64,000 nucleotides of DNA from an uncultured Paracoccaceae bacterium (GCA_947489325.1 CANLDA010000009.1:62001-126000), one strand, 5' to 3'. Positions 38,103-47,993 are shown, numbered from the stretch's first letter. A program made the numbers and translations. Notes: generated from the sequence alone by a model not told the origin.

Positions 38103-38678
38103 TTAAATTCGGATGAGCTTTACCGTGATCTCAAGGCCGATTTTATCCCCGACAAACCCGGAAAACCCTTTCGCCCCAAATTCAGACCGACGTATGGAGC
38201 CTGAAACGCGGATAAACAATTCTGAATTGTCCAATGGCGCATCAGGCTCGCGCACCAAATACCCAGATAGTGAAATCGGACGTGTGACGCCGCGCAAGGT
38301 CAAATCACCCTCAATAGAAGCATTGCGCGCTGACCCTTTGACAGTATGACTTTGGAAGCGTGCCACGGGAAACGATCGCGCATTCAGCACATCCGCTGAT
38401 TTCATGGCTGTGGTGGCAAGCCCATCACCAGCACGTGCTTTTTTGATGGAGAGATCGACAGACACCGTGGAATTGGGCACATGGTTCAAGTCAAGTTCTA
38501 CCATGGCATCTTGAACTGGCATGACACCGCGCGCTTTGTTGCCATTCACCCGATAGGTAAAGCCGACAATCGAGCGATTGGCGTCCAGACGATACCGTTC
38601 TGGCGCGGCCAGCACACGAGAGCCAAAACACAAGGAGGCACTCGCCCCAAGGAAAACACATCTTCGAGTATATCTCAT
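38103..38678 (-). CDS. YceI family periplasmic protein
   Basis: 191 residues: Signal peptide (CVFLGASASLCFGSRVLA), then the lipocalin-like YceI domain that binds polyisoprenoid lipids: YRLDANRSIVGFTYRVNG at the start, SVDLSIKKARAG in the middle, ARSFPVARFQSHTVKG and GDLTLRGVTRPISL towards the end, all classic. A 7-bp spaced arrangement with the next gene on the other strand gives divergent promoters in 38679-38838. Partner enzymes such as cytochrome b561 are not adjacent. Confidence 0.92.
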   Translation of the reverse strand: MRYTRRCVFLGASASLCFGSRVLAAPERYRLDANRSIVGFTYRVNGNKARGVMPVQDAMVELDLNHVPNSTVSVDLSIKKARAGDGLATTAMKSADVLNARSFPVARFQSHTVKGSARNASIEGDLTLRGVTRPISLSGYLVREPDAPLDNSELFIRVSGSIRRSEFGAKGFSGFVGDKIGLEITVKLIRI

Positions 38679-38838
38679 ATCTCACCCTACCATGGGTGCT
38701 GCTTACCGCGTCATCACTGTTCCATCACTTAAAGGAGATCGGCAAAAAGTCTATAAGCGACAAGATGTGTCGGAAAATATCTGGACTACTAGGCATAACT
38801 GTCCAGAATGCAGATATCCACAGATTCCGGAGGAAGTT

Positions 38839-41256
38839 ATGCAAACCACTACACGCGTGGCCGTCATTGGCGGCGGAGTTGTCGGCTGTTCAGTTCTGTA
38901 TCACCTGACCAAGTTGGGCTGGTCGGATGTCATGTTGATTGAACGCTCTGAATTGACCTCTGGGTCGACTTGGCACGCTGCCGGCGGATTTCATACTCTG
39001 AATGGCGACACCAATATGGCAGCGCTTCAGGGCTATACGATCAAGCTCTATAAAGAACTGGAAGAGATCACTGGCATGTCTTGCGGGTTGCACCACGTGG
39101 GTGGGGTGACGTTGGCAGATAACCAAGAACGCTTTGACATGCTCAAGGCGGAACGCGCCAAGCATCGGTTCATGGGGTTGGAAACTGAAATCGTCTCTCC
39201 CGAAGAGATCGCCAAGATCGCCCCTGTGACCAACATCGACGGCATTCTGGGCGGTTTGTACGATCCGCTGGACGGCCATCTTGACCCATCCGGCACCACC
39301 CATGCCTATGCCAAGGCCGCGCGGATGGGCGGCGCGACCATTCAGACCCATACCAAGGTGATTGAAACCAACCAGCGCCCAGATGGCACATGGGATGTGG
39401 TGACAGACAAAGGCACCATTCACGCCGAGCACATTGTCAATGCAGGCGGTCTTTGGGCACGGGAAGTTGGCGCAATGGCAGGGGTGTATCTGCCGCTGCA
39501 CCCGATGGAGCACCAATATATCGTCACCGACGACGTGCCTTTGATCTTGGACATAATTGCGGATGGCAAGGAACATCCGCATGTGATGGATCCCGCAGGC
39601 GAAAGTTATCTGCGCCAAGAAGGGCGCGGTCTGTGCATCGGTTTTTATGAACAAACCTGCCGCCCATGGGCCGTAGATGGCACGTCATGGGATTTTGGTC
39701 ATGAACTGTTGCCCGATGATTTTGACAAAATCGAAGAGTCGATCGACTTTGCCTATAAACGCTTTCCCGATCTGGAACGCGCAGGCGTGAAATCCGTGAT
39801 TCACGGGCCGTTCACCTTTGCCCCTGATGGCAACCCACTGGTTGGTCCCGTGCCGGGGATGCGCAATTACTGGTCTGCCTGTGGCGTTATGGCCGGGTTC
39901 AGCCAAGGTGGTGGCGTGGGTCTGATGCTGGCGCAATGGATGATCGAAGGCGAATGCGAGCGCGACACCATCGCGATGGATGTAGCCCGCTTTGGTGACT
40001 GGATCACACCCGGCTATACCCTACCAAAAGTGATTGAAAACTATCAAAAACGCTTTAGCGTGTCCTATCCCAACGAGGAGCTGCCTGCCGCGCGTCCGTT
40101 TAAGACCACACCAATGTATGACATCTTTGACAAGATGGGCGCGGTCTGGGGTCAGCAATTTGGGCTTGAGGTCGCCAACTACTTTGCCCAAGGGGACGAG
40201 CCGCGCTTTGAGACACCGTCTTTCCGTCGCTCCAACGCATTTGACGCCACCGCACGCGAAGTCACAGCCGTTCGCGAGGCGGTGGGCATCAACGAGGTGC
40301 ACAACTTTGGCAAATACCTTGTCAAAGGCGCTGGTGCGCGGGCGTGGCTGGACCGCGTGATGGCTGGACGTGTACCCAAGGTTGGACGTTTGTCACTGAC
40401 CCCCATGTTGTCCCCCAAAGGGCGCCTGATTGGCGATTTCACCATTTCCTGCCTGTCAGAAACTGAGTTTCAACTGACCGCCTCTTATGGGTCACAAGCC
40501 TATCATTGGCGTTGGTTCCTGCAAAACCTTGACGACACAGTGCAGATCGAAAACATCTCTGACACGCGCAATGGTTTTCAGATCGCAGGCCCCAAGGCGC
40601 GCGAGGTTCTGGCCTCTTGCACCCGTACTGACATCAGCGACATGAAATTCATGGATGTGCGACGCATGACCGTGGGCATGGTTGACTGTATCGTGCAGCG
40701 CGTCAGCTATACGGGCGATCTGGGTTATGAGATTTACTGCGATCTCCTGAGCCAGCGCGCCTTATGGGATGAACTGTGGAGCGAGGGCCAAAACCACGGC
40801 ATGCGCCCCTTTGGCATGCGTGCGATGATGTCGCTGCGGCTGGACAAATTCTTTGGCAGTTGGCTCTCGGAATTTTCTCCTGACTACACTGCGGCAGAAA
40901 CCGGGTTGGATAGGTTTATCAGCTTTAAGAAAAACACAGACTTCATTGGCCGTGCCGCAGCCGAAGCAGAGCGTGATGCAGGCCCAGCGCGCAAGCTCTG
41001 CGCCTTTGAGGTGGACGCCACAGATACCGACGTCAACGCATACGAGCCGATCTGGCTGGATGGTCAGGTTGTGGGTTTCTGCACTTCCGGTGGCTATAGC
41101 CACTATGCAGGTAAATCCATCGCCCAAGGGTTTGTACCTACAGATTGCGCCACCGATGGGCTGGAGGTCGAAATCGAAATCCTTGGCCACATGCGCAAGG
41201 CCCGGCTCATCACCGAAGTTCTGTTTGATGCAGATGGCGCACGCATGCGGGGCTGA
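38839..41256 (+). CDS. FAD-dependent oxidoreductase fused to GcvT domain (dimethylglycine/sarcosine dehydrogenase type)
   Basis: 805 residues. N-terminal DAO domain with the Rossmann motif GGGVVG (11-16) and GSTWHAAG, in which His46 is at the position of the covalent FAD-histidine of dimethylglycine dehydrogenases; a linker domain (about 370-430); and a C-terminal GcvT-like tetrahydrofolate domain (about 440-805) with the ending GKSIAQGFVP. Such enzymes demethylate N-methyl amines and pass the one-carbon unit to folate, using glycine betaine breakdown products. The ATG at 38839 has GGAGG; an upstream open frame to 38578 is antisense to YceI and discarded. It stands alone with its own terminator, so I cannot fix the substrate. 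Confidence 0.9.
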   Translation: MQTTTRVAVIGGGVVGCSVLYHLTKLGWSDVMLIERSELTSGSTWHAAGGFHTLNGDTNMAALQGYTIKLYKELEEITGMSCGLHHVGGVTLADNQERFDMLKAERAKHRFMGLETEIVSPEEIAKIAPVTNIDGILGGLYDPLDGHLDPSGTTHAYAKAARMGGATIQTHTKVIETNQRPDGTWDVVTDKGTIHAEHIVNAGGLWAREVGAMAGVYLPLHPMEHQYIVTDDVPLILDIIADGKEHPHVMDPAGESYLRQEGRGLCIGFYEQTCRPWAVDGTSWDFGHELLPDDFDKIEESIDFAYKRFPDLERAGVKSVIHGPFTFAPDGNPLVGPVPGMRNYWSACGVMAGFSQGGGVGLMLAQWMIEGECERDTIAMDVARFGDWITPGYTLPKVIENYQKRFSVSYPNEELPAARPFKTTPMYDIFDKMGAVWGQQFGLEVANYFAQGDEPRFETPSFRRSNAFDATAREVTAVREAVGINEVHNFGKYLVKGAGARAWLDRVMAGRVPKVGRLSLTPMLSPKGRLIGDFTISCLSETEFQLTASYGSQAYHWRWFLQNLDDTVQIENISDTRNGFQIAGPKAREVLASCTRTDISDMKFMDVRRMTVGMVDCIVQRVSYTGDLGYEIYCDLLSQRALWDELWSEGQNHGMRPFGMRAMMSLRLDKFFGSWLSEFSPDYTAAETGLDRFISFKKNTDFIGRAAAEAERDAGPARKLCAFEVDATDTDVNAYEPIWLDGQVVGFCTSGGYSHYAGKSIAQGFVPTDCATDGLEVEIEILGHMRKARLITEVLFDADGARMRG

Positions 41257-41281
41257 TCTTCCCCACTTGCCTACCTTACCT

Positions 41282-41310
41282 AACAAAGCCCCGTTTTACG
41301 GGGCTTTGTT
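41282..41310 (+). terminator. Intrinsic terminator after the dehydrogenase gene
   Basis: AACAAAGCCCCG (41282-41293) pairs perfectly with CGGGGCTTTGTT (41299-41310), 12 bp with a TTTTA loop; the stem ends U-rich (TTTGTTGTC). It lies 25 bases after the stop. Confidence 0.88.
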
Positions 41311-41412
41311 GTCTCATGTCCTTACGTCCCTACATTTCTTCACTTTGGTTTGTCTTTCAAACCTATGCGCCCTACCGTCACACCAATGAATGCGCGCACA
41401 AAGGGTCTCTCC

Positions 41413-42582
41413 GTGACTGTCTTACAAATTGCAAATCGTGATGCCCGAAGCCTTTGGCTGTCCTCGCATGGTCTGACACACACACCAACAGGGCCTTTGG
41501 ATGCGCTCTCATTGATCAGGTCCCTTGGGTTTGTTCAACTGGATACCATTCAGGTTGTGTCGCGCGCCCACCACCACATTTTATGGAGCAGAAATCAGAA
41601 ATACCGCGAACCTATGTTGGACAATCTTTTGGCCAAGGATCGCACGGTGTTTGAGCATTTCACCCATGATGCCTCGGTCCTCCCGATGGAATACCTTCCC
41701 ATGTGGCAGCGCCAGTTCCGTCGCATGAAAGCAAAGGTGGAACGCTCTTCTTGGTATGGCGACTCGCTGGACAGCACATTGATCGACGCCGTCATGCGCC
41801 GCATCTCGGACGAAGGGCCGCTTTCTACGCGCGATTTTGACACCAAGATCAAGGGTGCCAAGGAAATGTGGCGCCGCCCGCCGCATAAACAGGTGCTGGA
41901 TTATTTGTGGTATTCCGGCGCGCTGGCAACTTGCCACCGCGAAGGCTTTACCAAATTTTATGATCTGGCAGGGCGGGTCTTTCCCAAAGATCTGCACACA
42001 CAGACCATCGACGATCAGCAACAAGTTGATTGGCTGTGCCATTCCGCGCTGGAGCGCATGGGATTTGGCTCTTTGGGTGAAATACGCAAATTCTGGGATG
42101 CAACTGATGTCAAAGATGTCTCTGCATGGGCGAAGCGCAACACAGACGTCCATATCCCAGTTGAAATAGAGGGGGCAGATGGCAGTTGGGCAAAACACAT
42201 CGCCTGCCCTGATATCGAAACGCGCATAAAGTCCCTTGCGCCCCCGTCGCCCAGAGTGCGGATATTAAACCCGTTTGATCCGGCCATTCGCGACCGCATT
42301 CGTCTGAAACGCCTGTTTGGATTTGACTATACCGTCGAAATGTTCGTACCCGCCGCAAAACGCCAATGGGGATATTACGTGTATCCCGTGTTAGAGGGCA
42401 GTCGCTTCATTGGTCGGATCGAAGCAAAGGCAGATCGCGCAAAGGGCGTGCTAAATGTCCATAACTATTGGCCCGAACCGCAGATCAAATCCAGCCAAAA
42501 GCGCGACATGCAACTGAAAGCAGAAGTAACCAGATTTGCCCGTCTGGCTGACCTTACGGATGTGGTCTGGCACACAACCTAA
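41413..42582 (+). CDS. YcaQ-like winged-helix DNA glycosylase (AlkZ/YcaQ, HTH_42 family)
   Basis: 389 residues from the GTG at 41413, which has AAGGG 7 bases upstream; ATGs at 41365 and 41386 are possible but lack ribosome binding sites. The family core is VQLDTIQVVSRAHHHILWSR (residues 41-60): the QxD catalytic pair at Gln42 and Asp44 is the form found in E. coli YcaQ, which removes bulky N-alkylpurines and unhooks interstrand crosslinks, whereas Streptomyces AlkZ has QxQ. The C-terminal winged-helix repeats include RIRLKRLFGFDYTVEMFVPA and KRQWGYYVYPVL. No drug cluster is nearby, consistent with a general repair role. Confidence 0.9.
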   Translation: MTVLQIANRDARSLWLSSHGLTHTPTGPLDALSLIRSLGFVQLDTIQVVSRAHHHILWSRNQKYREPMLDNLLAKDRTVFEHFTHDASVLPMEYLPMWQRQFRRMKAKVERSSWYGDSLDSTLIDAVMRRISDEGPLSTRDFDTKIKGAKEMWRRPPHKQVLDYLWYSGALATCHREGFTKFYDLAGRVFPKDLHTQTIDDQQQVDWLCHSALERMGFGSLGEIRKFWDATDVKDVSAWAKRNTDVHIPVEIEGADGSWAKHIACPDIETRIKSLAPPSPRVRILNPFDPAIRDRIRLKRLFGFDYTVEMFVPAAKRQWGYYVYPVLEGSRFIGRIEAKADRAKGVLNVHNYWPEPQIKSSQKRDMQLKAEVTRFARLADLTDVVWHTT

Positions 42583-42650
42583 GCAACAGGGCAACTGTCC
42601 CCATCAAACTGAGCCTGAGTGCCTTTCTGCCAATAATGAACCTCTGTTTT

Positions 42651-42694
42651 CTTCTTGGGAGAAATATCCCGGGGGTCTGGGGGCTGGCCCCCAG
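42651..42694 (-). repeat. Intergenic hairpin-core repeat, copy 4 of 5 (reverse orientation)
   Basis: Reading the minus strand, the hairpin CTGGGGGC/GCCCCCAG (42677-42684 and 42687-42694) comes first, then the core CCCGGGATATTTC with CCAAGAAG (42651-42674). It lies between the YcaQ-like gene and the nucleotidyltransferase gene, which run in the same direction. Confidence 0.75.
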
Positions 42695-42809
42695 TCAGCA
42701 ATGTGTTTGGGAACAGGCCACCAACCAAGTGTACGTTTGAGACTGGTCTTTTGCCAATATCCTGCGCAGACTATTTTGAAACTCTCCTTCTCTGCATCAC
42801 AGGTTGCCC

Positions 42810-43397
42810 ATGCTTCACATCTTGATCCTTGCCGCTGGGGCCTCTTCGCGTATGCAAGGAGGAGATAAGCTATTGGAGAAAGTAGAAAACCAACCCCTTG
42901 TCACAACCATGGTGCAAAGGGCATTGAAGACGCAGTTGCCGGTTTACGTAACTCTTTCAGGCTTGGATCATCCGCGTGCCATAGCCCTGTCGGGTATGTC
43001 TGCGGACCTGATCGAGGTGACTGATGCTGCCATGGGCATGGGGCATTCAATCTGTGCGGGTGTCGCCGCTCTGCCCCCAAACGCCACGGGTGTCATGATT
43101 GTGCCTGCGGACATGCCGGAACTCACCAGCTGCGATCTGGACACCATGATCCAAGCGTTCGACCCCGATGGCCCTATCTTGCGCGGTGCCTCAACACAGG
43201 GCAAAGCAGGCCATCCCGTTATCTTCCCCGCGCGTTTTTTTGGCGCTTTGCGCCAGCTTCGCGGCGACACTGGGGCCCGCGCGATTATTCAGCAAAACAA
43301 AACCGATCTGCGTATGGTTACTTTGCCTGCCTCCCACGCCCTGACCGATCTGGATACTCCCGAGGATTGGCAGGCATGGCGCAGCTCCACCACCTGA
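42810..43397 (+). CDS. MobA-like NTP transferase (molybdenum cofactor cytidylyltransferase type)
   Basis: 195 residues. Nucleotide-binding motif LAAGASSRMQGGDKLLE at 6-22, then GMGHSICAGVAALPP and IVPADMPELTSCDLD with the metal-binding DMP, and ASTQGKAGHPVIFP. This is the MocA/MobA-like group: members add CMP or GMP to molybdopterin or act with xanthine-dehydrogenase and CO-dehydrogenase-type enzymes. None of those are in the window, so the target cofactor is open. A TTG at 42804 could start it 2 residues earlier. Confidence 0.88.
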   Translation: MLHILILAAGASSRMQGGDKLLEKVENQPLVTTMVQRALKTQLPVYVTLSGLDHPRAIALSGMSADLIEVTDAAMGMGHSICAGVAALPPNATGVMIVPADMPELTSCDLDTMIQAFDPDGPILRGASTQGKAGHPVIFPARFFGALRQLRGDTGARAIIQQNKTDLRMVTLPASHALTDLDTPEDWQAWRSSTT

Positions 43398-43483
43398 CCC
43401 TAGGTCAAGAAAACCTTGTCGTTGGATAAACAACAGCACTTGCCTATACTCTGTACAAACATCCCATTCAAAAAGGCACTGAC

Positions 43484-44548
43484 ATGTCCCTTTCTCTTCG
43501 CCCCGTTCATGCGCTGGCAATTCTTGCAGCCTCTTTCATATTGGGCCTGCCTGCACAATCACAGGAAGCACCTGCCAAGGTACGCCCTGCAAAGCTTATT
43601 GATATCAAAGCAGAAGAGGCCAATCTTCAAGTCAGCCTTCCCACAATCGTCGAGGCAGATCGCTCTGCCGTTTTGACCATGCAGGCAGGAGGTGTCTTAC
43701 AAGAATTTCCAGTCACCGAAGGCACCGTGGTTCAAAAAGGGGATTTGATTGCCCGTGTGGATACGCGAACATTGGAAAATGATCTCAACCAAGCGCGTGC
43801 CCAGGTTGAAGTGGCGGAAAATGAATTTACCCGCGCCGAAACACTGATCAAACAAAACACAATCTCGCAATCGGTGTACGACCAACGCAAGTCTGCCCGC
43901 GATCTTGCCGTTCTTGCAGTGGAAGCGGCAGAAAAACGCCTCAGTGACGCCAGCCTTTATGCCCCCTTTGATGGTGTGATTGCACTGGTGGATGTCAAAC
44001 AGTTCCAAACTGTGTCGGCACAGGAAAGTATTGTAACCCTGCAAAGCAACACCCTGTTTGAGGCTGTGTTGCAGGTGCCCGCTCGCGCCATTGCAGATTC
44101 CAGCAAGGTTGACGTTGTGGATACATACATCACCTTGGATGTGGCCCCGCTTGTGTCAATCCCAACCACATTCAAATCTATCGCCCAACAAGCCGATGCC
44201 GCCAGCCAAACCTATGAGGCGCGCTTTACATTTGAGCCGCCAGAAGGTCTTGTTGTGTTGCCCGGCATGACAGGTGAGATGTTTGCGCGTCTCGTCCAAA
44301 CCAACGGAGCCGCCCCCCACACAGAGATCACCATCCCTGTATCGGCGGTTATGTCTGACGGAGGGCAAACCTTTGTTTGGTTGGTGAATGTCGACACAAT
44401 GGCCGTAAGTCGCCAACAGGTCACTTTGGATGACGCCATCGGATCTGCCTTGCCAGTGCTTGAGGGGCTGTCCGTAGGAGACACGATTGTCGGTGCAGGT
44501 GCATCCTACCTGCATGACGGAATGATCGTCCGTCGGCTTGGCGAATAA
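43484..44548 (+). CDS. RND efflux periplasmic adaptor (membrane fusion protein)
   Basis: 354 residues. N-terminal signal sequence (PVHALAILAASFILGLPAQS), then the HlyD/AcrA order: beta strand, alpha-helical hairpin (about 85-150, TRTLENDLNQARAQVEVAE), lipoyl halves (LQEFPVTEGTVVQKGDLIA before it and DASLYAPFDGVIALV after it), beta barrel and membrane-proximal domain. No lipobox cysteine. It bridges the inner-membrane pump encoded next to an outer-membrane channel; no TolC-type gene is in the operon. The stop lies 12 bases before the pump gene. Confidence 0.94.
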   Translation: MSLSLRPVHALAILAASFILGLPAQSQEAPAKVRPAKLIDIKAEEANLQVSLPTIVEADRSAVLTMQAGGVLQEFPVTEGTVVQKGDLIARVDTRTLENDLNQARAQVEVAENEFTRAETLIKQNTISQSVYDQRKSARDLAVLAVEAAEKRLSDASLYAPFDGVIALVDVKQFQTVSAQESIVTLQSNTLFEAVLQVPARAIADSSKVDVVDTYITLDVAPLVSIPTTFKSIAQQADAASQTYEARFTFEPPEGLVVLPGMTGEMFARLVQTNGAAPHTEITIPVSAVMSDGGQTFVWLVNVDTMAVSRQQVTLDDAIGSALPVLEGLSVGDTIVGAGASYLHDGMIVRRLGE

Positions 44549-44559
44549 GGGGCATCCTG

Positions 44560-47500
44560 ATGAATATCGCCGAATTTTCCATTAAGAATAGACTGATCTG
44601 CGCCGTCGTGATCGTGATTTCACTGATTGGTGGCTGGTCCGCCTATCAGAACATGCCGCGCTTTGAGGATCCGGAATTCACCATTCGTACCGCGCAGGTG
44701 ATCACGCAATATCCGGGTGCAACCCCGCTTGAGGTCGCCAACGAAGTGTCTGAAACACTGGAATCTGCTTTTCAGCAGATGAGCGAAGTTGAAGAGGTGC
44801 GATCTGTATCAGAAGCCGGGCGATCCATCATTTCCGTCGATATCGCATTTGAATATTCGCCCGAAAAAGAAGATTTACAGCTAATCTATACCAAGTTGCG
44901 CAACAAGGCCAATGATGCAGCCCTGCAATTGCCAACAGGGGCTGGCACGCCATATGTGAATGACGATTTTGCAGATGTATATGGCCTGTATTACGTACTG
45001 ACCTCGGATGGATTTAGTCCCCGCGAAATGCATGATTACGCCAAGGCGCTGCGTAAAGAGCTGCTGGCCGTTGACGGCGTTGGCAAAGTCGCCATCCAAG
45101 GCGCTCAATCAGAAGCGATATATATCGAATTTGCGCAGGAACAGATCGCATCCACTGGGTTGGATGTAAGCCAGATCATCAGCCAACTGTCAAAACACAG
45201 CTCTGTCGTGGCTGCTGGCGATGTGGTGTTGGACAACCGCCGACTGACGGTGCAACTGCCCCCCACCACCGAAACCATCAAGGCGCTTGAGGATACGGTG
45301 ATCTCTGCGGGCAGTCAGGGGCGCGTTCTGCGCCTGCGCGATCTTGCCACCATTACGCGCGGATACACAGACCCACCCACACAGATTATGCGGTATAATG
45401 GACGCCCTGCCCTTGCCATTGGCGTAGCCGCGCTGTCAGGCCAGAACATTGTAAAGGTCGGCCAAGACATCACCACCTCTTTGAACCGACTAGAAAGCGA
45501 ACGCCCCATCGGGCTTGAGATCGCAACCTATTACCATCAAGGGGATATCGTTGAAAAATCGGTAAAAGACTTTGCCCTGAACGTTTTGGCAGCCCTTGTG
45601 ATTGTGCTTGTGACATTGGGCATTTTCATGGGCATCCCTTCGGCGGTCGTGATCGGTGGCGTGTTGGTTCTGACCATTGCCGCGACGCTCATGGTGATGA
45701 ACCTGATCGACATTCCAATGCACCGCATTTCGCTGGGCGCACTGATCATTGCGTTGGGCATGTTGGTGGACAATGCAATTGTCGTCACCGAAGGCATTCT
45801 CGTGGGGGTGCGCGAAGGGCGCTCCAAGTTGGAGATGTCCAAATCCATCGTGACACGTACCAAGTGGCCGCTATTGGGTGGAACCGTCGTAGGCATCATT
45901 GCTTTTGCGCCTATCGGGTTTGCGCCCGGCTCCACAGCTGAATTCACCGGCGATCTGTTCTGGGTGGTGATGATTTCACTGTTTTTCAGCTGGGTGTTTG
46001 CCCTGACAGCGGTGCCACTGTTTGCCGATTTCTTGTTTCGTGAACCCAAAGGCGAGGCCACCGGACCGAAACCTGATGGTGCGATCATGCGTACCTATAA
46101 GCGCTTCATGCGCGCGCTTATGCGCCTGCGCTGGCTGGTGATCTTGACCGCCTATGGCGCCTTAACGGCCTCAATCATGGGTATGGCATATCTGAAGCCC
46201 GGATTCTTTCCGGCCTCCACCTCTCCGCAGATCGTGGTGGATTATTTCCTGCCCGATGGCACGGATATTGCCGAAACCGATCGTCAGGTGCAGGCGCTGG
46301 AAGCTGATCTTGCTGCACTGGAGGGCGTACAGGATGTTCATGGTTTGGTGGGGGCTGGCACTCTGCGTTATATGCTGGTGTACAGTCCTGAAAGTTCGTC
46401 TTCCTCTTATGGGCAAATCCTGCTGAAGGTTGCCGATTACAACCAAATCGACACGCTGATCCCTGAAATTCAAGCACATGTTGATGCCAACTATCCTTCG
46501 GCTCAGGCCAAGGTTTGGCGTTTTCAGCTTGGTCCCGGTGGCGGATCAAAAATCGAGGCCGAGTTTTCCGGTCCTGACCCTGTTGTGTTGCGTGAACTGG
46601 CGGCACAAGCCAAGGCCATCATGGCGGCCAATCCAAACGCCATTTCAGTCAAGGATGACTGGGGGCATCAAGTGCCCATTATTGAACCTGTCATCAACGA
46701 GGCCCGTGCAAGACGTTTGGGTGTGACACGTGAAGATATCGCCAATGCGCTGAATGTGAATTTCTCCGGGCGCAATGTCGGGCTGTTTCGCGAAGGTGAA
46801 AACCTGATCCCTATTGTGCAGCGCGCACCCGCATCCGAACGCACAGGTATCAACGCAATTGACACCATTCAGGTGCCAAGCTCTGCCACGGGTGGTGCCA
46901 TTCCGCTGGCACAACTGGTAGACAGCTATCGCACGGTGTGGCGCGATGCCAAATTCCGCCGTGTGGACCGGGTTTGGACAATCAATGCCCAGACCGACCC
47001 GTCTCAGAATATCCTGACGGGCGAGCTCTTGAACGAATTACGCTCTGACATTGAGGCAATCCCCCTACCCGTCGGCTATACCATGAAATGGGGGGGCGAA
47101 GAAGGCGATAGCTCAGAGGCCAACTCTGATCTGGCATCCACATTGCCCTTGGGGCTGGCAGCGATGGTATTGACGGTGATCTTGCTGTTTAACGCCTTGC
47201 GCCAACCCATCCTGATTTTCATGACCGTGCCATTGGCCATGATTGGGGTTGTTGTTGGGCTGTTGCTGCTGGAAACACCGCTTGAATTCATGGCCATTCT
47301 TGGAGTGCTGTCTTTGTCAGGCCTGCTCATCAAGAATGCTATTGTTTTGGTGGATCAAATGGATTTGGAAATTGCCGAAGGCAAACCGCGTTTTGATGCA
47401 GTCATCGATTCTGCTGCCAGTCGTGTGCGCCCAGTGATGATGGGATCATTGACGACTGTACTTGGGGTCATCCCACTGTTTGCTGATGCGTTTTTTAAAT

Positions 47501-47613
47501 CCATGGCGGTGGTTCTTGTCTTTGGTCTCAGCTTTGCAACCCTGTTGACGTTGCTGATTGTTCCCGCGCTCTATATGGTGTTTTTCCGCATCAGGCCTAG
47601 CGAAAGCGCATAA
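44560..47613 (+). CDS. RND efflux pump inner-membrane subunit
   Basis: 1017 residues, the full length of an HAE-type RND transporter. Twelve transmembrane helices in two halves with large periplasmic loops; TM4 carries ALGMLVDNAIVVTEG, in which the first of the proton-relay aspartates is kept and the second is Asn, as in many non-AcrB HAE pumps. Other landmarks: RFEDPEFTIRTAQVITQYPG near the N-terminus and LSLSGLLIKNAIVLVDQMD in the second half. Substrate unknown. Forms a two-gene operon with the adaptor. A GC hairpin follows. Confidence 0.95.
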   Translation: MNIAEFSIKNRLICAVVIVISLIGGWSAYQNMPRFEDPEFTIRTAQVITQYPGATPLEVANEVSETLESAFQQMSEVEEVRSVSEAGRSIISVDIAFEYSPEKEDLQLIYTKLRNKANDAALQLPTGAGTPYVNDDFADVYGLYYVLTSDGFSPREMHDYAKALRKELLAVDGVGKVAIQGAQSEAIYIEFAQEQIASTGLDVSQIISQLSKHSSVVAAGDVVLDNRRLTVQLPPTTETIKALEDTVISAGSQGRVLRLRDLATITRGYTDPPTQIMRYNGRPALAIGVAALSGQNIVKVGQDITTSLNRLESERPIGLEIATYYHQGDIVEKSVKDFALNVLAALVIVLVTLGIFMGIPSAVVIGGVLVLTIAATLMVMNLIDIPMHRISLGALIIALGMLVDNAIVVTEGILVGVREGRSKLEMSKSIVTRTKWPLLGGTVVGIIAFAPIGFAPGSTAEFTGDLFWVVMISLFFSWVFALTAVPLFADFLFREPKGEATGPKPDGAIMRTYKRFMRALMRLRWLVILTAYGALTASIMGMAYLKPGFFPASTSPQIVVDYFLPDGTDIAETDRQVQALEADLAALEGVQDVHGLVGAGTLRYMLVYSPESSSSSYGQILLKVADYNQIDTLIPEIQAHVDANYPSAQAKVWRFQLGPGGGSKIEAEFSGPDPVVLRELAAQAKAIMAANPNAISVKDDWGHQVPIIEPVINEARARRLGVTREDIANALNVNFSGRNVGLFREGENLIPIVQRAPASERTGINAIDTIQVPSSATGGAIPLAQLVDSYRTVWRDAKFRRVDRVWTINAQTDPSQNILTGELLNELRSDIEAIPLPVGYTMKWGGEEGDSSEANSDLASTLPLGLAAMVLTVILLFNALRQPILIFMTVPLAMIGVVVGLLLLETPLEFMAILGVLSLSGLLIKNAIVLVDQMDLEIAEGKPRFDAVIDSAASRVRPVMMGSLTTVLGVIPLFADAFFKSMAVVLVFGLSFATLLTLLIVPALYMVFFRIRPSESA

Positions 47614-47643
47614 AAAACCCGCGCGGCCATCAGGCTGCGCGGG
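47612..47643 (-). terminator. Terminator shared by the RND operon and the converging small gene
   Basis: CCCGCGCGGCC (47618-47628) pairs with GGCTGCGCGGG (47633-47643), with one G-U, loop ATCA. AAAAAA at 47612-47617 becomes a U-run after the stem on the minus strand, so it primarily ends the 77-residue gene at 47700-47933. Confidence 0.8.
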
Positions 47644-47699
47644 GTCACTGGGCGGATGGGATGCGTTCCGCCCAGATCAAAGTACGGTCAGATTGTGCT

Positions 47700-47933
47700 T
47701 CAACCAGACCGACGTTTATTTTCGAAGCTCCCCGACATATCCATCCCACCAAACGCATGAAGCACCACGCGCAGGCTTTGAGCCAGATCAGGATCGTCGC
47801 ACTCACAAATCCAACGCTGCATTTGAGCGACAGAAAGCGGGTCCATGCCTGCATCCTGTGACAAGACAACGATGTCCTGAACAACAGATTTCGGCATATT
47901 GCGATAACTCTGACTCTGGTTGAGATCAGACAT
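47700..47933 (-). CDS. Small protein of unknown function, divergent from an XRE regulator
   Basis: 77 residues from ATG 47931-47933, with AAGGAG 8 bases upstream; the frame extends 12 residues further but without a site. Composition is soluble and helical (SYRNMPKSVVQDIVVLSQD, then VAQMQRWICECDDPDLAQSL), with two neighbouring cysteines in ICECDD. Not recognised. It faces the XRE gene with 94 bases between starts containing a perfect 15-base palindrome, so it is likely controlled by that regulator. It could be a toxin/antitoxin-like or accessory partner, but nothing in it proves this. Confidence 0.75.
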   Translation of the reverse strand: MSDLNQSQSYRNMPKSVVQDIVVLSQDAGMDPLSVAQMQRWICECDDPDLAQSLRVVLHAFGGMDMSGSFENKRRSG

Positions 47934-47993
47934 TTCAACACTCCTTATTCTTGTCTGACACTTATCCAATCAGATTGACCCTCGTCAATATAA

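Noticed and set aside
38578-38838. Upstream extension of the dehydrogenase frame by 87 residues
   Set aside because: It overlaps YceI on the other strand and lacks the Rossmann start; the GGAGG-ATG at 38839 is convincing.
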